From contig CM044498.1 of NCBI GenBank assembly GCA_024364805.1, positions 44,869,350 through 44,889,733 on the forward strand: 20,384 bases of DNA. The letters are read 5' to 3'. The DNA comes from Euprymna scolopes. Taxonomy: Eukaryota > Mollusca > Cephalopoda > Sepiida > Sepiolidae. The notes beneath the pieces were generated by a model. It had not been told where the DNA came from, did not search any database, and saw only the letters and a program-made list of their open reading frames with translations. Positions within the stretch are counted from its first letter, which is position 1, and the number at the start of each line of letters is the position of its first letter. A program made the position numbers and the translations under genes. Of the stretch, positions 1 through 9,499 are shown piece by piece.

Positions 1-1177
1 AAAATAACATGTTCTTCGTTTACATTGTTTTTACATTATCAACACTTTAAGTTTTTACTCTGTTTGTCTTCTTATCTATTATGTTTTGAATAAAGTGAAC
101 GTTTTATCTTTAGGTAAGCTTCGTGATACTTTGTATTATGCTTTTACGGAAATAGATAATAAAATCTGGACCTGTGTTCATATAAGATGAATCGGTCAAA
201 TAATATATTTATTTATTAGCAAAGATCAACAGAAGTTACAGAAACACGTAGTGTAATTAATGACTATGGAAAGTAAAGAGAGTAAGAAATAATATAACAT
301 AATCGTGTTAGTGTAGCAAATAAATGATAAATTCTGAGAAAGATTGAAAAAGTTTTGGCCAAGAAAGATGTGTAGGTTTAATAGATAAGAGAAACCGATA
401 TACAAAGAAACCTACTCGACACAGGCAAAGGCAGAAAGGCCAAATCATGTGGACGGTGATAGTTAATATTTGCTTGGTAGTGGAATACAGGAAAAGTAAG
501 CTTTTAATTGAAGGGTAGTTAACTCATATGGAATACAACTGGACGGATGGAGACAACAAACCATCCACAATCGTGACAGATGACGAATTGTTATTGTTTG
601 CATATTCTACTGGGAGATAAGAGAACTTGTCCAAGAAAGTCATGTAAGCCTTACACAACAAAGTCCTAATTATTTAATAAAGAAAGAACCAACCTGGTGC
701 GAGAAAAGGATAAACTGGTATTAGGTAGGAGAAAGTACATGTTCATTTTGGAAGAAAGAGATAGATTGAGATTACGTTCTAGAAAAATGTAGTGATACAT
801 CGAGATAATTTACTTATAGATATAGCAACTTTATGTCACCAGGGGGGGGGAAGAATGAGGGATCGTGTTAGATTGCGAACTGTTGCTGCCAGAAAGGAGG
901 GAATAACAAGAAACATTAGTGAGTCCAAAACACCGTGTATGTATCACTCAGATTATGAGTTACACCATACGGAATTGATGAAAACATGGGCGATTGTCCA
1001 TCCTGCTGTTAAAACACTTTGCTGTCGATGCTATATACTCATCCTAGATCGATTTTATGGAAGAATATAATGGTAAACACAGATGTAGGTGTAACACAAA
1101 CATGGATTGATTCGTATAAAAGCCCATTAGGTTGAGCCATATACCGAATTGATAGTGCCGTTCAATTAACAAATGGT
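1..1177. other. Unassigned AT-rich sequence
   Basis: I see no supportable gene. A 92-codon open frame (792-1070) has no domain or motif I recognise and starts beside a run of nine G at 842-850, so I treat it as chance. The segment could hold older decayed transposon sequence, because a recognisable LINE remnant starts directly after it, but nothing here can be assigned by reading alone. Confidence 0.5.
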
Positions 1178-1336
1178 AAAATATATTGCAAGGAAGGTGG
1201 GCTTTTTCAACGTGCTGGACAACTTGTTACACCTGACAGTATTCTAACTCTCTACAAAATCACTGTTGGCTCATGTATTGAATGTTGCTGTCATATCTGT
1301 GTATGTGCATCATCCACTAATATTTCCCTTTTATAG
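1178..1336 (+). mobile_element. LINE remnant, RT C-terminal region (Jockey/CR1-like)
   Basis: A short plus-strand frame reads GLFQRAGQLVTPDSILTLYK and continues to a CIECCCHIC segment, then stops at 1334-1336. This resembles the region after the reverse transcriptase thumb in Jockey/CR1-type LINEs, where 'TPDSILTLYK...R.CIEYCCHIWAGA' is a common pattern. The minus-strand LINE at 3153-4242 has the homologous stretch (ILYLYKSQV...EHCCHISAGA), so this is probably a diverged relative in opposite orientation. Neither a 5' nor a 3' end can be seen, and the rest of the element is missing or unrecognisable. It has no function as it stands. Confidence 0.6.
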
Positions 1337-3152
1337 GTTTGGTTTGGTTGTTTTACAGCATATAAACCGTTTCCGGGTTATTTAATGCCGAATAAAGTTA
1401 TTTTGGAAATAGTATTCGTGTGGCATCTAGCTATTTTGTAGAAGGTTTTTATTCTTAAAACTTTTTGTTTCTGCAATAACTAGTTTATAGTGTTCGGTTT
1501 GGTTGTTTTATAATGAATCCTTTGTTCCTTGCCATGCAGAACATGAAATAGTATTGCAATGGGAGAGGGAAGGGGTTTACAGTATTAATGTTTGGTACAA
1601 TTTAAGTTAGAAAACCAGTCATGAATGGGGAGAGATAGAAAGGGGAATGGGAAGAAGAAAAAGGAGGAAATGTGGGATGTTGTTTTTGGTTTTAGTTTTG
1701 CGGAACATAATTACGTTTTGCAAAAGGAAATAGCAAAACAAAAAACATCAATGTTAGGTGCATTTCGTCTGAGGATGCCAATATCTTCAGACAGCCTAAT
1801 CCGGTAGCTCCAGCTCCCTTTTATACAAGATCAAAAATGTTCCTTAATTTATCGTGTTGAAGTATTTATTAATAGCTTTTGGATTCTGTTCAAATGTAAA
1901 TTGCTTTACCTTTCTTTGCTATTGCTTTTACATCCTTTATAAAGTCTTCCTCTTCTTTAAAAATAGATGTCACACTTGAAAAATATTTACACCAGTGAAT
2001 TTGTACATGTAATGAAATTACATTAATACAAATATTATAATTAGAAAGAGGCAGTCTTCTTTTGGCTTTTACATTTACTTTAATCGTTCTGATACTACGT
2101 TATTAGAAAAGGCTTATTGACAATTTTATTTTTCTCTGCGGATGTAATCATGCTTAGAAAGCGAATTATTAAGTCTTAAGATTTTCTGCACTTGAAATAT
2201 AAGATTTTCTGCACTTGATCAAAAAGAAAAATACAGGTTGGGATGATCCAAAATCTTATAACCTTACTTTTCCATATTATATTAAGTATTCTCGAAGTTT
2301 TGATGCATAAGCATACACAAGACGAATGTCAAGCTGGTTAATTATTTGCAATATATGCGAATAACATGCTTGCTTTAGGAGAAGTAAATTAACTGAAAAG
2401 AATAGAGACTGAACGAGAAATTACAATGACAAATGGATTTGGAGTTTAAGGAATGGCGATGAGTCTGCTCACTGCACACACCTCGCTGATCTGTCAATCT
2501 CCTCATCCTTCGGCAACGAGGGAGCATAATTAACATAATTTTCTACATAGGCTTCTAAAATATTACATTATTAAAATTTCGAATGCTTTTGAACGGAACT
2601 AATCTTTAAAATATATACCGTAACCAGATGAACCCATGCAAATTACACATTTTCGTTGCTTCATATACGCAGCAATCTAGTTGCCGTACTCATTAGTGAA
2701 ACATTACACTGAAGTAATGTTTACCCTGTAATTAAAATTCTATAGAAAATATTAACGCGGCTGAAATCTGATGGAAAAAAGTAATTTATTTATTCAACGT
2801 GATTTTCGTACCAAATCATAGATTAGTGATACAGAGAGAATCAAAGATCAAAATCACTAATTAGTTATATCTTCTAAGCTCATTTAATTAGATGCTTTGT
2901 GTATCGCATGCTTCTTTAAACTACGTGCCACCATATCTGCTTTTACACATTTCCACAGCTGCAGTAAATGTATACATGCTTTCATTTAGTTTACCCCTGC
3001 TAACCCCATCTACTATCTCATTATTCTAAAGCGCTAAAACAAGGATCTACCCGTTCGTTAATTCATACTCAATTATATATTTGCATACTTTAGAGTTAGA
3101 TATACTTTACAGGTGGAAGCGTGATGCTATTTTTACTATAATATTTTATTTA
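1337..3152. other. Unassigned AT-rich sequence
   Basis: No gene is supported. A 60-codon open frame at 1625-1807 is lysine-rich and unrecognised, and looks like chance in purine-rich DNA. A short tandem duplication lies at 2177-2218. A somewhat GC-richer patch around 2455-2525 stands out from its surroundings but matches no family I can name. Confidence 0.5.
2177..2218. repeat. Two-copy 19-nt tandem duplication
   Basis: TAAGATTTTCTGCACTTGA occurs at 2177-2195 and again, identical, at 2200-2218, separated by four bases (period 23). It is a simple local duplication, and its perfect identity suggests it is young relative to the surrounding repeats. Confidence 0.85.
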
Positions 3153-4242
3153 CATAAGAGTCACCACTTATCAAGGCCCGGATGCCACTGAAGTATAAAG
3201 GTTAATGAGTGTACATTAGTCAATGGGACAATATCGTAGTAATCGTTAGCAGTATAAAGTTGGTAAATTGGATCACTTAAAGGGACGGCTCATCAAGAAT
3301 TTGTTTACGGCTGAAATTGAAGGCGACCAGCTGGAAAGCAGGCAAACGGAAGAGAGTTTCGCAGATGTTCAGTTCTAAGAAAGAAACTTTGTTTATGGAA
3401 TCTACGTTTAGGTTTAGGAACAGATAAAGAGTGAGGGAAATTATTGATAGTGGTTTCCACTAGTCGAGTGTTTTTCATGAAAGTTTTGCGTGGGGGACCA
3501 TAGAGTGGAGCTGATACGAGCATTTACCATAAAAATAACGATAGATCAGAAACAGACTCGCAACGTTTCTTTTGGGGGAAAGAGGTTGTAAGAAAGAGAA
3601 AAGGACATCCCCCATTAGGCTTCGATGTTTATTTTGAACTATCAAAACTGTATAAGGTCTTTCTGCAGCTCCTGCCGAGATGTGGCAACAGTGCTCCATC
3701 ATTGGACATACCTGGCTTTTATATAGATAGAGAATTGCAGCAACAGTAAAAATATCTATTAGAGCGGTAGACGGGTCCCACCATTTCTCCAGCGACTTTG
3801 CAACCGAGTTTGATATCCGTGTTCCATTTTAGATCAGAATTAAAGGTCAGACCAAGAAGCTTCTCAAAGTATGGAGTCTCCCCAAGAGGAGAGCCATTCA
3901 TTTGAATTGATGCCAGACAGGGATCAGAGTGTTGATGATCTAAAGATCGAAGTTTGGTTTTAGATGCATTAAAATTAACCCAGACACCTCCTTCCCTTTG
4001 TATCACGTGCTCAAGATCAGAGGAAAGAGAATCAGAAAGAACTTGGTCGTTTACGGCCTTTGATGTGCTATAAAAGATGGTAGTGTCGTGAGCATAAATG
4101 TCTACAAATACTCTTAGGATATGACTTGGGAGATCATTCATGTAGACCAGGAAGAGAATTATGCCCAGGATGAACCCCTAAGAGACTCCAGCATTAATAT
4201 TGTGAGCTTCTGATTTCTGCCCATCAACCACTCCTCTTATGA
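3153..4242 (-). mobile_element. 5'-truncated LINE (Jockey/CR1-like), RT palm to 3' end
   Basis: This is a decayed non-LTR retrotransposon on the minus strand. The best frame (4141 down to 3719) starts MNDLPSHILRVFVDIY and holds the RT motif C region as YAHDTTI (4076-4096). LINEs have YADD there, so the first catalytic Asp is replaced by His. Upstream, 4242-4142 encodes the DGQKSEA...INAGV stretch that precedes the active-site loop, with an in-frame stop. Downstream, 3702-3475 and 3523-3305 are in different frames and encode the C-terminal RNVASLFLIYRYFYGKCSYQ block and the HKQSFFLRTEHLRNSLPFA block. A frameshift therefore separates them. The 3' end near 3153 matches that of the copy at 11161. 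The left-truncated start near 4242 is ordinary LINE 5' truncation. The choice between Jockey and CR1/L2 is uncertain. Confidence 0.85.
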
Positions 4243-4737
4243 AATTTTAATTATTTTTTGTATATTTTGTGTATGTTGTAACGTAACAATTTAAGTATGG
4301 GCATGTCAAAATGTAAAGACGGTAGTTTCCCACAAAACGTTAGGGTAATCATAAGATTAAAAATGATAGAAAATTTTTAAGAAAAAATAGATGAGAGTTA
4401 TCGGTACGTTACATGATATGGCGATTTAGTAAAGAACGTAACTTAGACGCGAAATCGAGTGGATATTTAGTTCGTACAATGTCAAAGGGACAATACTACT
4501 TTTGCGAGAGTAATCATGAATAGGTTAGGGTAAAACAACTCATCTCGTTGTATATTGCTATAAATAGACGATATAAATCAAATAAAGCTGTGAAGTAAAT
4601 ATTGGTTTATTTTTGTTTCTTTTTTATTAATCCCATTATTACAGCCAACAGGATATATCGGAAGAAAAATAAGCTGAGAGACATAAATATTAACAGAAGA
4701 ATTTGTGATATATCGATAGAAAAAGTAGAAACGTTAC
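4243..4737. other. Unassigned AT-rich spacer
   Basis: This stretch lies between the truncated 5' edge of the LINE and the first recognisable satellite unit. No gene-like frame, inverted repeat or transposon motif was found in it. Confidence 0.5.
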
Positions 4738-4929
4738 GTTATTAGAGTTCTGAGCGCCTCTTTTATTTAGTACTTGTGATACCGCTTACTTTATGTATGG
4801 TCACTGTTCACTTATAATATCTCCTCTGGGAGAAGGTGGTTAGAAACTTGGTTTTAAGTATTCTCTGCAAATTTTAATTAGTGCTTTCAGTAGCACTATG
4901 CTCGCCTCCTTAGTTTTAGTGTTTTAATA

Positions 4930-5499
4930 AGTCGAATTAGATTGATTCTCTATTCATGTACAAAAAACGCATTTATATGTTAAACAACCTTATTTTTTAA
5001 ATTTTTGTATGTGTATGGATTTAGATCAGAAGCTAAATGTTTTAATTTCGATTCTAGCTGATGGTACAAATCACTTCCTGACTTTTTAATCACTACTATA
5101 TATTGATACGATTTAATAATCGATAGAAACTTGAGATTATAATAATAAATACGAAATCTGCATGAATAAAGTTACTATATTTAAGCGTATTTTACGACCG
5201 GGCAATGCCGGGTTGTTGCTAGTTGTTTATAAATCTGCAGATGAGTATCCTCAGCTTAATACCACTCCCCTCAAAATACGATTTGTCTTTTTCAAGCGAT
5301 CATGTGTTAAAAATTATCATTTCAGAATTATTAGTTTTAATATTTCGATTTTCGATGTCCCTTCTTATACTAAAGAGACGCCCAGAATTCTACCCATATA
5401 AAACCAAAGTATTCATGACGGAGAAAAAACTTCGTAAAGCGAATATCGCATAAAATTATTGAGTAGATTTTTTTAAGAAACAAAATATTTTAAAAAATC
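4930..5499 (+). mobile_element. Insert in satellite carrying a Helitron-like 3' end (copy 1)
   Basis: The satellite pattern stops near 4928 and resumes near 5500, with unrelated sequence between. Inside, TTTAAGCGTATTTTACGA leads to a hairpin at 5197-5213 (ACCGGGC, loop AAT, GCCGGGT; one G-G mismatch). Five bases later comes CTAG at 5219-5222, followed by T. A short GC-rich hairpin a few bases before a CTRR terminus is the known 3' signature of Helitrons. Upstream, GATTCTAGCTGATGG near 5050-5064 is shared with the copies ending at 15084 and 17516. No Rep/helicase coding is visible, so it would be non-autonomous. The 5' TC end is not resolved, and 5223-5499 after the CTAG is unassigned. Confidence 0.55.
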
Positions 5500-6301
5500 A
5501 CTTTAGTAGCCCTCTTATTGATTTTCTTTATAGTGCTCACTTATAAATAAACTCTCTTCTAGTGGCGGTATCACTTGGTTTAAGTGCTCTATGTAGGCCT
5601 CTTTAATTTTATATAATTATTGCACTGAAACTTACTGAGGGTTTTTAATGTTCACTTGAAAATAATTATCTCTTCTAGGCGGGTAAAAACAACGTATTAG
5701 TAGTATTTTGGAGGCTTACTTACTTTTATTTAGTTCTTTCATTAGCGATTTGGCGGCCTCGTGAGTTTTTCGTGCTAACTAAAATAGTATATTTTCTCGT
5801 ATAGAAGGTATAACCTTGGTTTAAGTAGAGCTCTCGTAGCCTGTTTTATTTAGTTAGTTCTCTGAATTTTATATTTCCACTGCTCACTTAAAACATTTTT
5901 CTTCTATTGGGGTGTCGATTAGAAATTGGCTTTAACAGTGCTTCCGATGCCTCCTTGATTTTAATTAGTGCTCTCGTTAGCGCTCTTGAGGCCTCCTGAT
6001 TTTTATCTTTTTTCAGTGCTGACTTAAAAAATAATTCATCTCCTACGTGGCGGTTAGTACTTGCTTTTAGTAGTACTATGAAGGCCTCATGACTCTAGTG
6101 CATTCATTAGCGTCTTGAAAGCATCCTTAGTTTATTTTCTTAGCTGCCCACTTAAGATTCTATTTTCGTTTTAGGGAAGCGACACTTAGTAATTTTCTTT
6201 TAGTAGTCATCTGGAGATGTCTAATTTTAATTAGTGCTTTCAGCAGTGCTTTAGGGTCCTTCTTCTATTGTGTGATTTCAATTAGAGTTTTTTGACCTCC
6301 T

Positions 6302-6376
6302 AGCTGATATTTTTCCAGTGCTGATAGTTACCCAGTGCTGATATTTTTACAGTGCTGATATTTTTTCAGTGCTAAC
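6302..6376. repeat. 17-bp tandem micro-repeat inside the satellite
   Basis: AGTGCTGATATTTTT-like units with a period of about 17 bp start near 6302 (partial), 6317, 6334 and 6351 and end in a partial AGTGCTAAC at 6368. The unit is the AGTGCT...GATTTTTAT word of the larger satellite unit, so this is a local expansion of part of it. Confidence 0.8.
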
Positions 6377-6502
6377 AAGAACTAATTTCTCGTCTAGGTG
6401 GATGTGGAAACTTTGTTTTATTAGTGCCCTGGAGATCTCCTTTATATTTAGTGCTTTCAGTAGCGTTCTGGTGGACTCCTGACTTACTTTTTCACTACTC
6501 AA

Positions 6503-7379
6503 TTCCGAAATTGTTTTTGTTTAATCATTATATATTGTTTGATTGTGACAGATAAGATAAAAATGCTATTTAAAACTTCAGCGTTACAGACCGATGAACA
6601 TATTATTTCAAACAAACATGCAATTGAGACCATCTTCTATAGAGTCTTAGGCGTGTCTAAAGATTCTTGATTGAGCTCCAATCAGGGCCCATTTTTTTTT
6701 AAATATTGACAGCACTTTTTACTAAAAATATAAGCAACTTTACCGTCTTCTCTTTGGGTCTTATGTTAAACGAAATTTTATTAGACAGAATTTCTTTCTA
6801 GGAACATACTATATGTAAACCACTGCCACGGGATAGCTTGCCTACGCACTACAACATAATCATCTTTTAATACAATGTTCATAAACCGTCATCGTAAGTC
6901 ACCATATTTTGTTCAATCTATTCACCACATAAACCAATTTCAATCATATCATAACATTCGTCATCATTCAACTAACATTCTGTACTACATTTTGTCTCCT
7001 CGGGCAGTGAAACAAAACTTTTCATAGACCGGGGCAATTTTTATTTTCATACTTGACTGTGTGTCTATCTCTAACCGAGTAATAGAGACAGTCTATCCAT
7101 TTAATTATTTCTTATCCTCGAGTGAGTTTTAGTTTATTTAACAAAAATACAAGAATGTCTCTTTCAGGATAGATAAATTAATTTCACGAAACAACAATTT
7201 TATACCCCTTTTATGTTTTTTTTACGAAAATAAAATCTATGTACAATGCTATCAAAACTTTGTCTGGAATCGTTGTTCCAACTTTGATTCAATTATAATT
7301 GTAGAAAATATCTAAGATTTAAAACTTAGGTATAAGAACCTTTCAGACGAAATTGAAATTCAGAAAATCTTGTTTAATA
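6503..7379. other. Unassigned AT-rich sequence
   Basis: No gene, hairpin or transposon terminus could be identified between the satellite and the palindromic element. Confidence 0.5.
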
Positions 7380-7387
7380 AGTTCCTA
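7380..7387. repeat. Left target-site duplication of palindromic element
   Basis: AGTTCCTA directly precedes the left terminal inverted repeat and is repeated identically, in direct orientation, at 7985-7992 just outside the right end. Confidence 0.85.
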
Positions 7388-7984
7388 GGGTTTGTTTTAC
7401 TGTACACATAGATTCGAAAAAGTTGTCACAAAACAAATATATAACAAATGAATGTTATCAAAGGCAAGATAAGTTAATTTTCTAACTAACTGGATATGTT
7501 TTTAGTGTTTATATTTAATGTGACATGTTTATTCAGCTCGAAAAATATACAGTGTTTACCGATGTATTGAAAATTTAAAATGGCGCTCGACTCTCTCTCG
7601 GATACGGTAAGTTTGGGAAAAGGAGTTATAAATAAAAAAAACAGTAAAAATACTGTTAAAAACCCGCCGAATATATGTCAGCCTATGTCACGGTAACATA
7701 TATTGAGCGAGTTTCTAACAGTATTTTGTCTGTTTTTTTTTTATTTATAATAATTTTCCCAAACTTACAACCTCAAAGACAGAGTCGACTGCCATTTTAA
7801 ATTTTCCAATACATCGGTAAACACTGTATGTTTTTTCGAGCTGAATAAACATGTTACAGTAAATATAAACACTAAAAACATATACAGTTAGTTAGAAAAG
7901 TAACTTATCTTACCTTTGATAACATGTATTTGTGATATATTTGTTTTGTGACAACTTTTTCAAATTTTTCAGTAAAACAAACCC
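7388..7984. mobile_element. Palindromic MITE / foldback DNA transposon, full length
   Basis: This 597-bp element is almost entirely one inverted repeat. The left arm is 7388-7680 and the right arm 7694-7984, with a loop of about 13 bases at 7681-7693. The outermost 15 bases, GGGTTTGTTTTACTG, are perfectly inverted at the two ends. The arms stay alignable throughout, at roughly 85-90% identity by eye. Identical 8-bp direct repeats (AGTTCCTA) flank it. This is the expected footprint of cut-and-paste transposition. An 8-bp duplication is known for hAT, P and Merlin superfamilies. The GGG start is less typical of hAT, so I leave the superfamily open. No transposase is encoded, so it would depend on an autonomous relative. 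Confidence 0.88.
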
Positions 7985-7992
7985 AGTTCCTA
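7985..7992. repeat. Right target-site duplication of palindromic element
   Basis: AGTTCCTA here matches 7380-7387 exactly and directly follows the right terminal inverted repeat ending in CCC at 7984. Confidence 0.85.
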
Positions 7993-9146
7993 ATATGTAG
8001 ACAGCAAATTCAGTGAGAATCGGAAATATTTGAAATTTTAAATGTTGTGTTTGCATTACGTCTCATGCATTCTAGTTAAATTACCCCAGAGGGACTATAA
8101 TTGGATAAATATGCATTAATTCATATCTAATACCCATTGTTAAAATTTCATAAGGTTGGATGTAACTGGATATACACGAACGAATCCTGTAATATAAATA
8201 TTTATGTGATCCTTTAGGTCGTGAACCGGAGGGGGGGCGGAGTTACTTCGTTTGTGCTATGCGTCCGTCGCACACAAAATTCAAGCATCGACTGTTTAAA
8301 ACAATACAACTCTTTTATCTTTAAGAGCAAGAAAAAGAGAGTGATGGAAAGATATAGAATGAAAAAGAGAGACATGCATATATGAAAGACTCGATGTCTT
8401 AGTTGTCAATCTAATTGCATAAACAATTGCAAGTTGTACACGTCACCTGTCAAACTGAGCTAAGTTGTCATGCGCTGACGTTTGGGAATATGACACGGCA
8501 CGTGCATGGTACGTACGTGCCTCCCACAAGTACAAAACTAGCATGGCGCAAGGTTGATTAATGTGGAGAGCTGGAACCCCTCAAAAGTGGTTCTCACTCA
8601 TTGTATGACATATAAACATACATAGACAACTAGCTTTATATATAAATCATCTATCAGTCATCTATTTAGTCTGTGCGTTTCGCGATTAAGATGAAAACTA
8701 CAGCATCATAAGTGGGTCGACGCCTGACAAACAGCGCTTCTTTAAGAGATGATAAGACGCACCCGAAATTCAAAAGCGCGCGAAGAAATATTTACGCTGA
8801 GCTGAACTGTGGTTGTAGGTAATATGTTAAACGATCAAAGATACAAAGTCGTTATATTTAAAAGAACAACATTTGCAACCCTTAAGATTAAACATAAAAC
8901 TCGATGATCGTATAATTAGGTCCCGGAGGAAATAATTCGCACCTTCTCGTTTTTTAGGTTTTTATTTAGCCTTAAATCAAAATAAGGTCAGCGTTCCGGT
9001 GTGCGCTATTCCACGACCTACATTCTCCCTCGAAAAATAAAAGATTTCGATGAGAAAATATAAATATATATAATCTAATTAATGGGAATTCCGTTCAATT
9101 CGACTAAAGGAATTAGGCTTTAAAAACGAACATACAAATTACACTG
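7993..9146. other. Unassigned sequence with a less AT-rich, CpG-containing core
   Basis: There is no supportable coding region. About 8210-8830 is noticeably richer in G, C and CpG than its neighbours (for example GTCCGTCGCACAC, GCGCTGACG, AAAGCGCGCGAAG). It contains a short near-palindrome at 8497-8521. It could be a conserved or regulatory segment or just a decayed repeat; I cannot decide from sequence. Confidence 0.4.
8497..8521. other. Hairpin with E-box core
   Basis: GGCACGTGC (8497-8505) and GTACGTGCC (8513-8521) form a 9-position inverted repeat with one mismatch. The left half contains the palindromic E-box hexamer CACGTG. Such hexamers bind bHLH factors in animals, but one site with no gene nearby is weak evidence of function. 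Confidence 0.4.
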
Positions 9147-9147
9147 T

Positions 9148-9148
9148 G

Positions 9149-9221
<73 letters not shown>
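9148..9221. repeat. (CA)n(TA)n compound microsatellite
   Basis: About ten CA dinucleotides run directly into about 26 TA dinucleotides, ending at TTCGAATTG. Simple repeat, likely length-variable. Confidence 0.95.
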
Positions 9222-9223
<2 letters not shown>

Positions 9224-9499
9224 GAATTGATTTAGATTAATAAGAAACATACGCAGGGTTTATGGTGTGTATATTTATTGAGGAGAGAGTCCTGTGTATA
9301 AGGCTCTTAATCAGCATTCAAACTAGAGCCTTTTAAGTATACTTGCAAAAATTTAAGGAATTACACGACAGAAACACAGTTTCCAATGCTAAAAATGGTG
9401 TAGCTGTTTTAAATTGAGCCAATATTGTTTGGGATAAAACTTTACTGTATTTGGACTAATTTGAGGTTATTTACATCCTTAATACATGAATTTCACCAC
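9222..9499. other. Unassigned, possibly BEL/Pao 3' part
   Basis: Sequence between the microsatellite and the recognisable BEL/Pao pol segment. It may be the continuing decayed tail of that fossil, but I see no motif that proves it. Confidence 0.35.

Larger units (their letters stand above)
4738..6502. repeat. Ancient degenerate tandem satellite (about 115-135 bp unit)
   Basis: Related blocks recur with a period of roughly 115-135 bp. Recurring words are CACTTAAAA, CTTCTAGGTGGCGGTTAG, ACTTGGTTTTA, AGTGCTTTCAGTAGCG and GGAGGCCTCCTGATTTTTAT. Units can be picked out beginning near 4805, 5536, 5651, 5776, 5888, 6021, 6147 and 6370. Within a unit the half 'AGTGCTCT..GAGGCCTCCT' appears twice, so the unit may itself derive from a shorter doubled repeat. 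Units are very diverged from one another, which points to an old array that is no longer homogenised. The array is interrupted at about 4930-5499. No coding potential was seen. Strand and unit boundaries are arbitrary. Confidence 0.75.

Noticed and set aside
842-850. Run of nine G as a possible G-quadruplex
   Set aside because: A single G run without three further runs nearby cannot form the usual four-tract structure.
792-1070. 92-codon plus-strand open frame
   Set aside because: No domain, signal or motif, and no splice or promoter context; length is within chance for this sequence.
1625-1807. 60-codon lysine-rich open frame
   Set aside because: It comes from purine-rich low-complexity DNA and has no recognisable protein features.
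8217-8240. Possible tRNA or SINE Pol III promoter in the GC-richer island
   Set aside because: I could not find a spaced A and B box pair or a cloverleaf.
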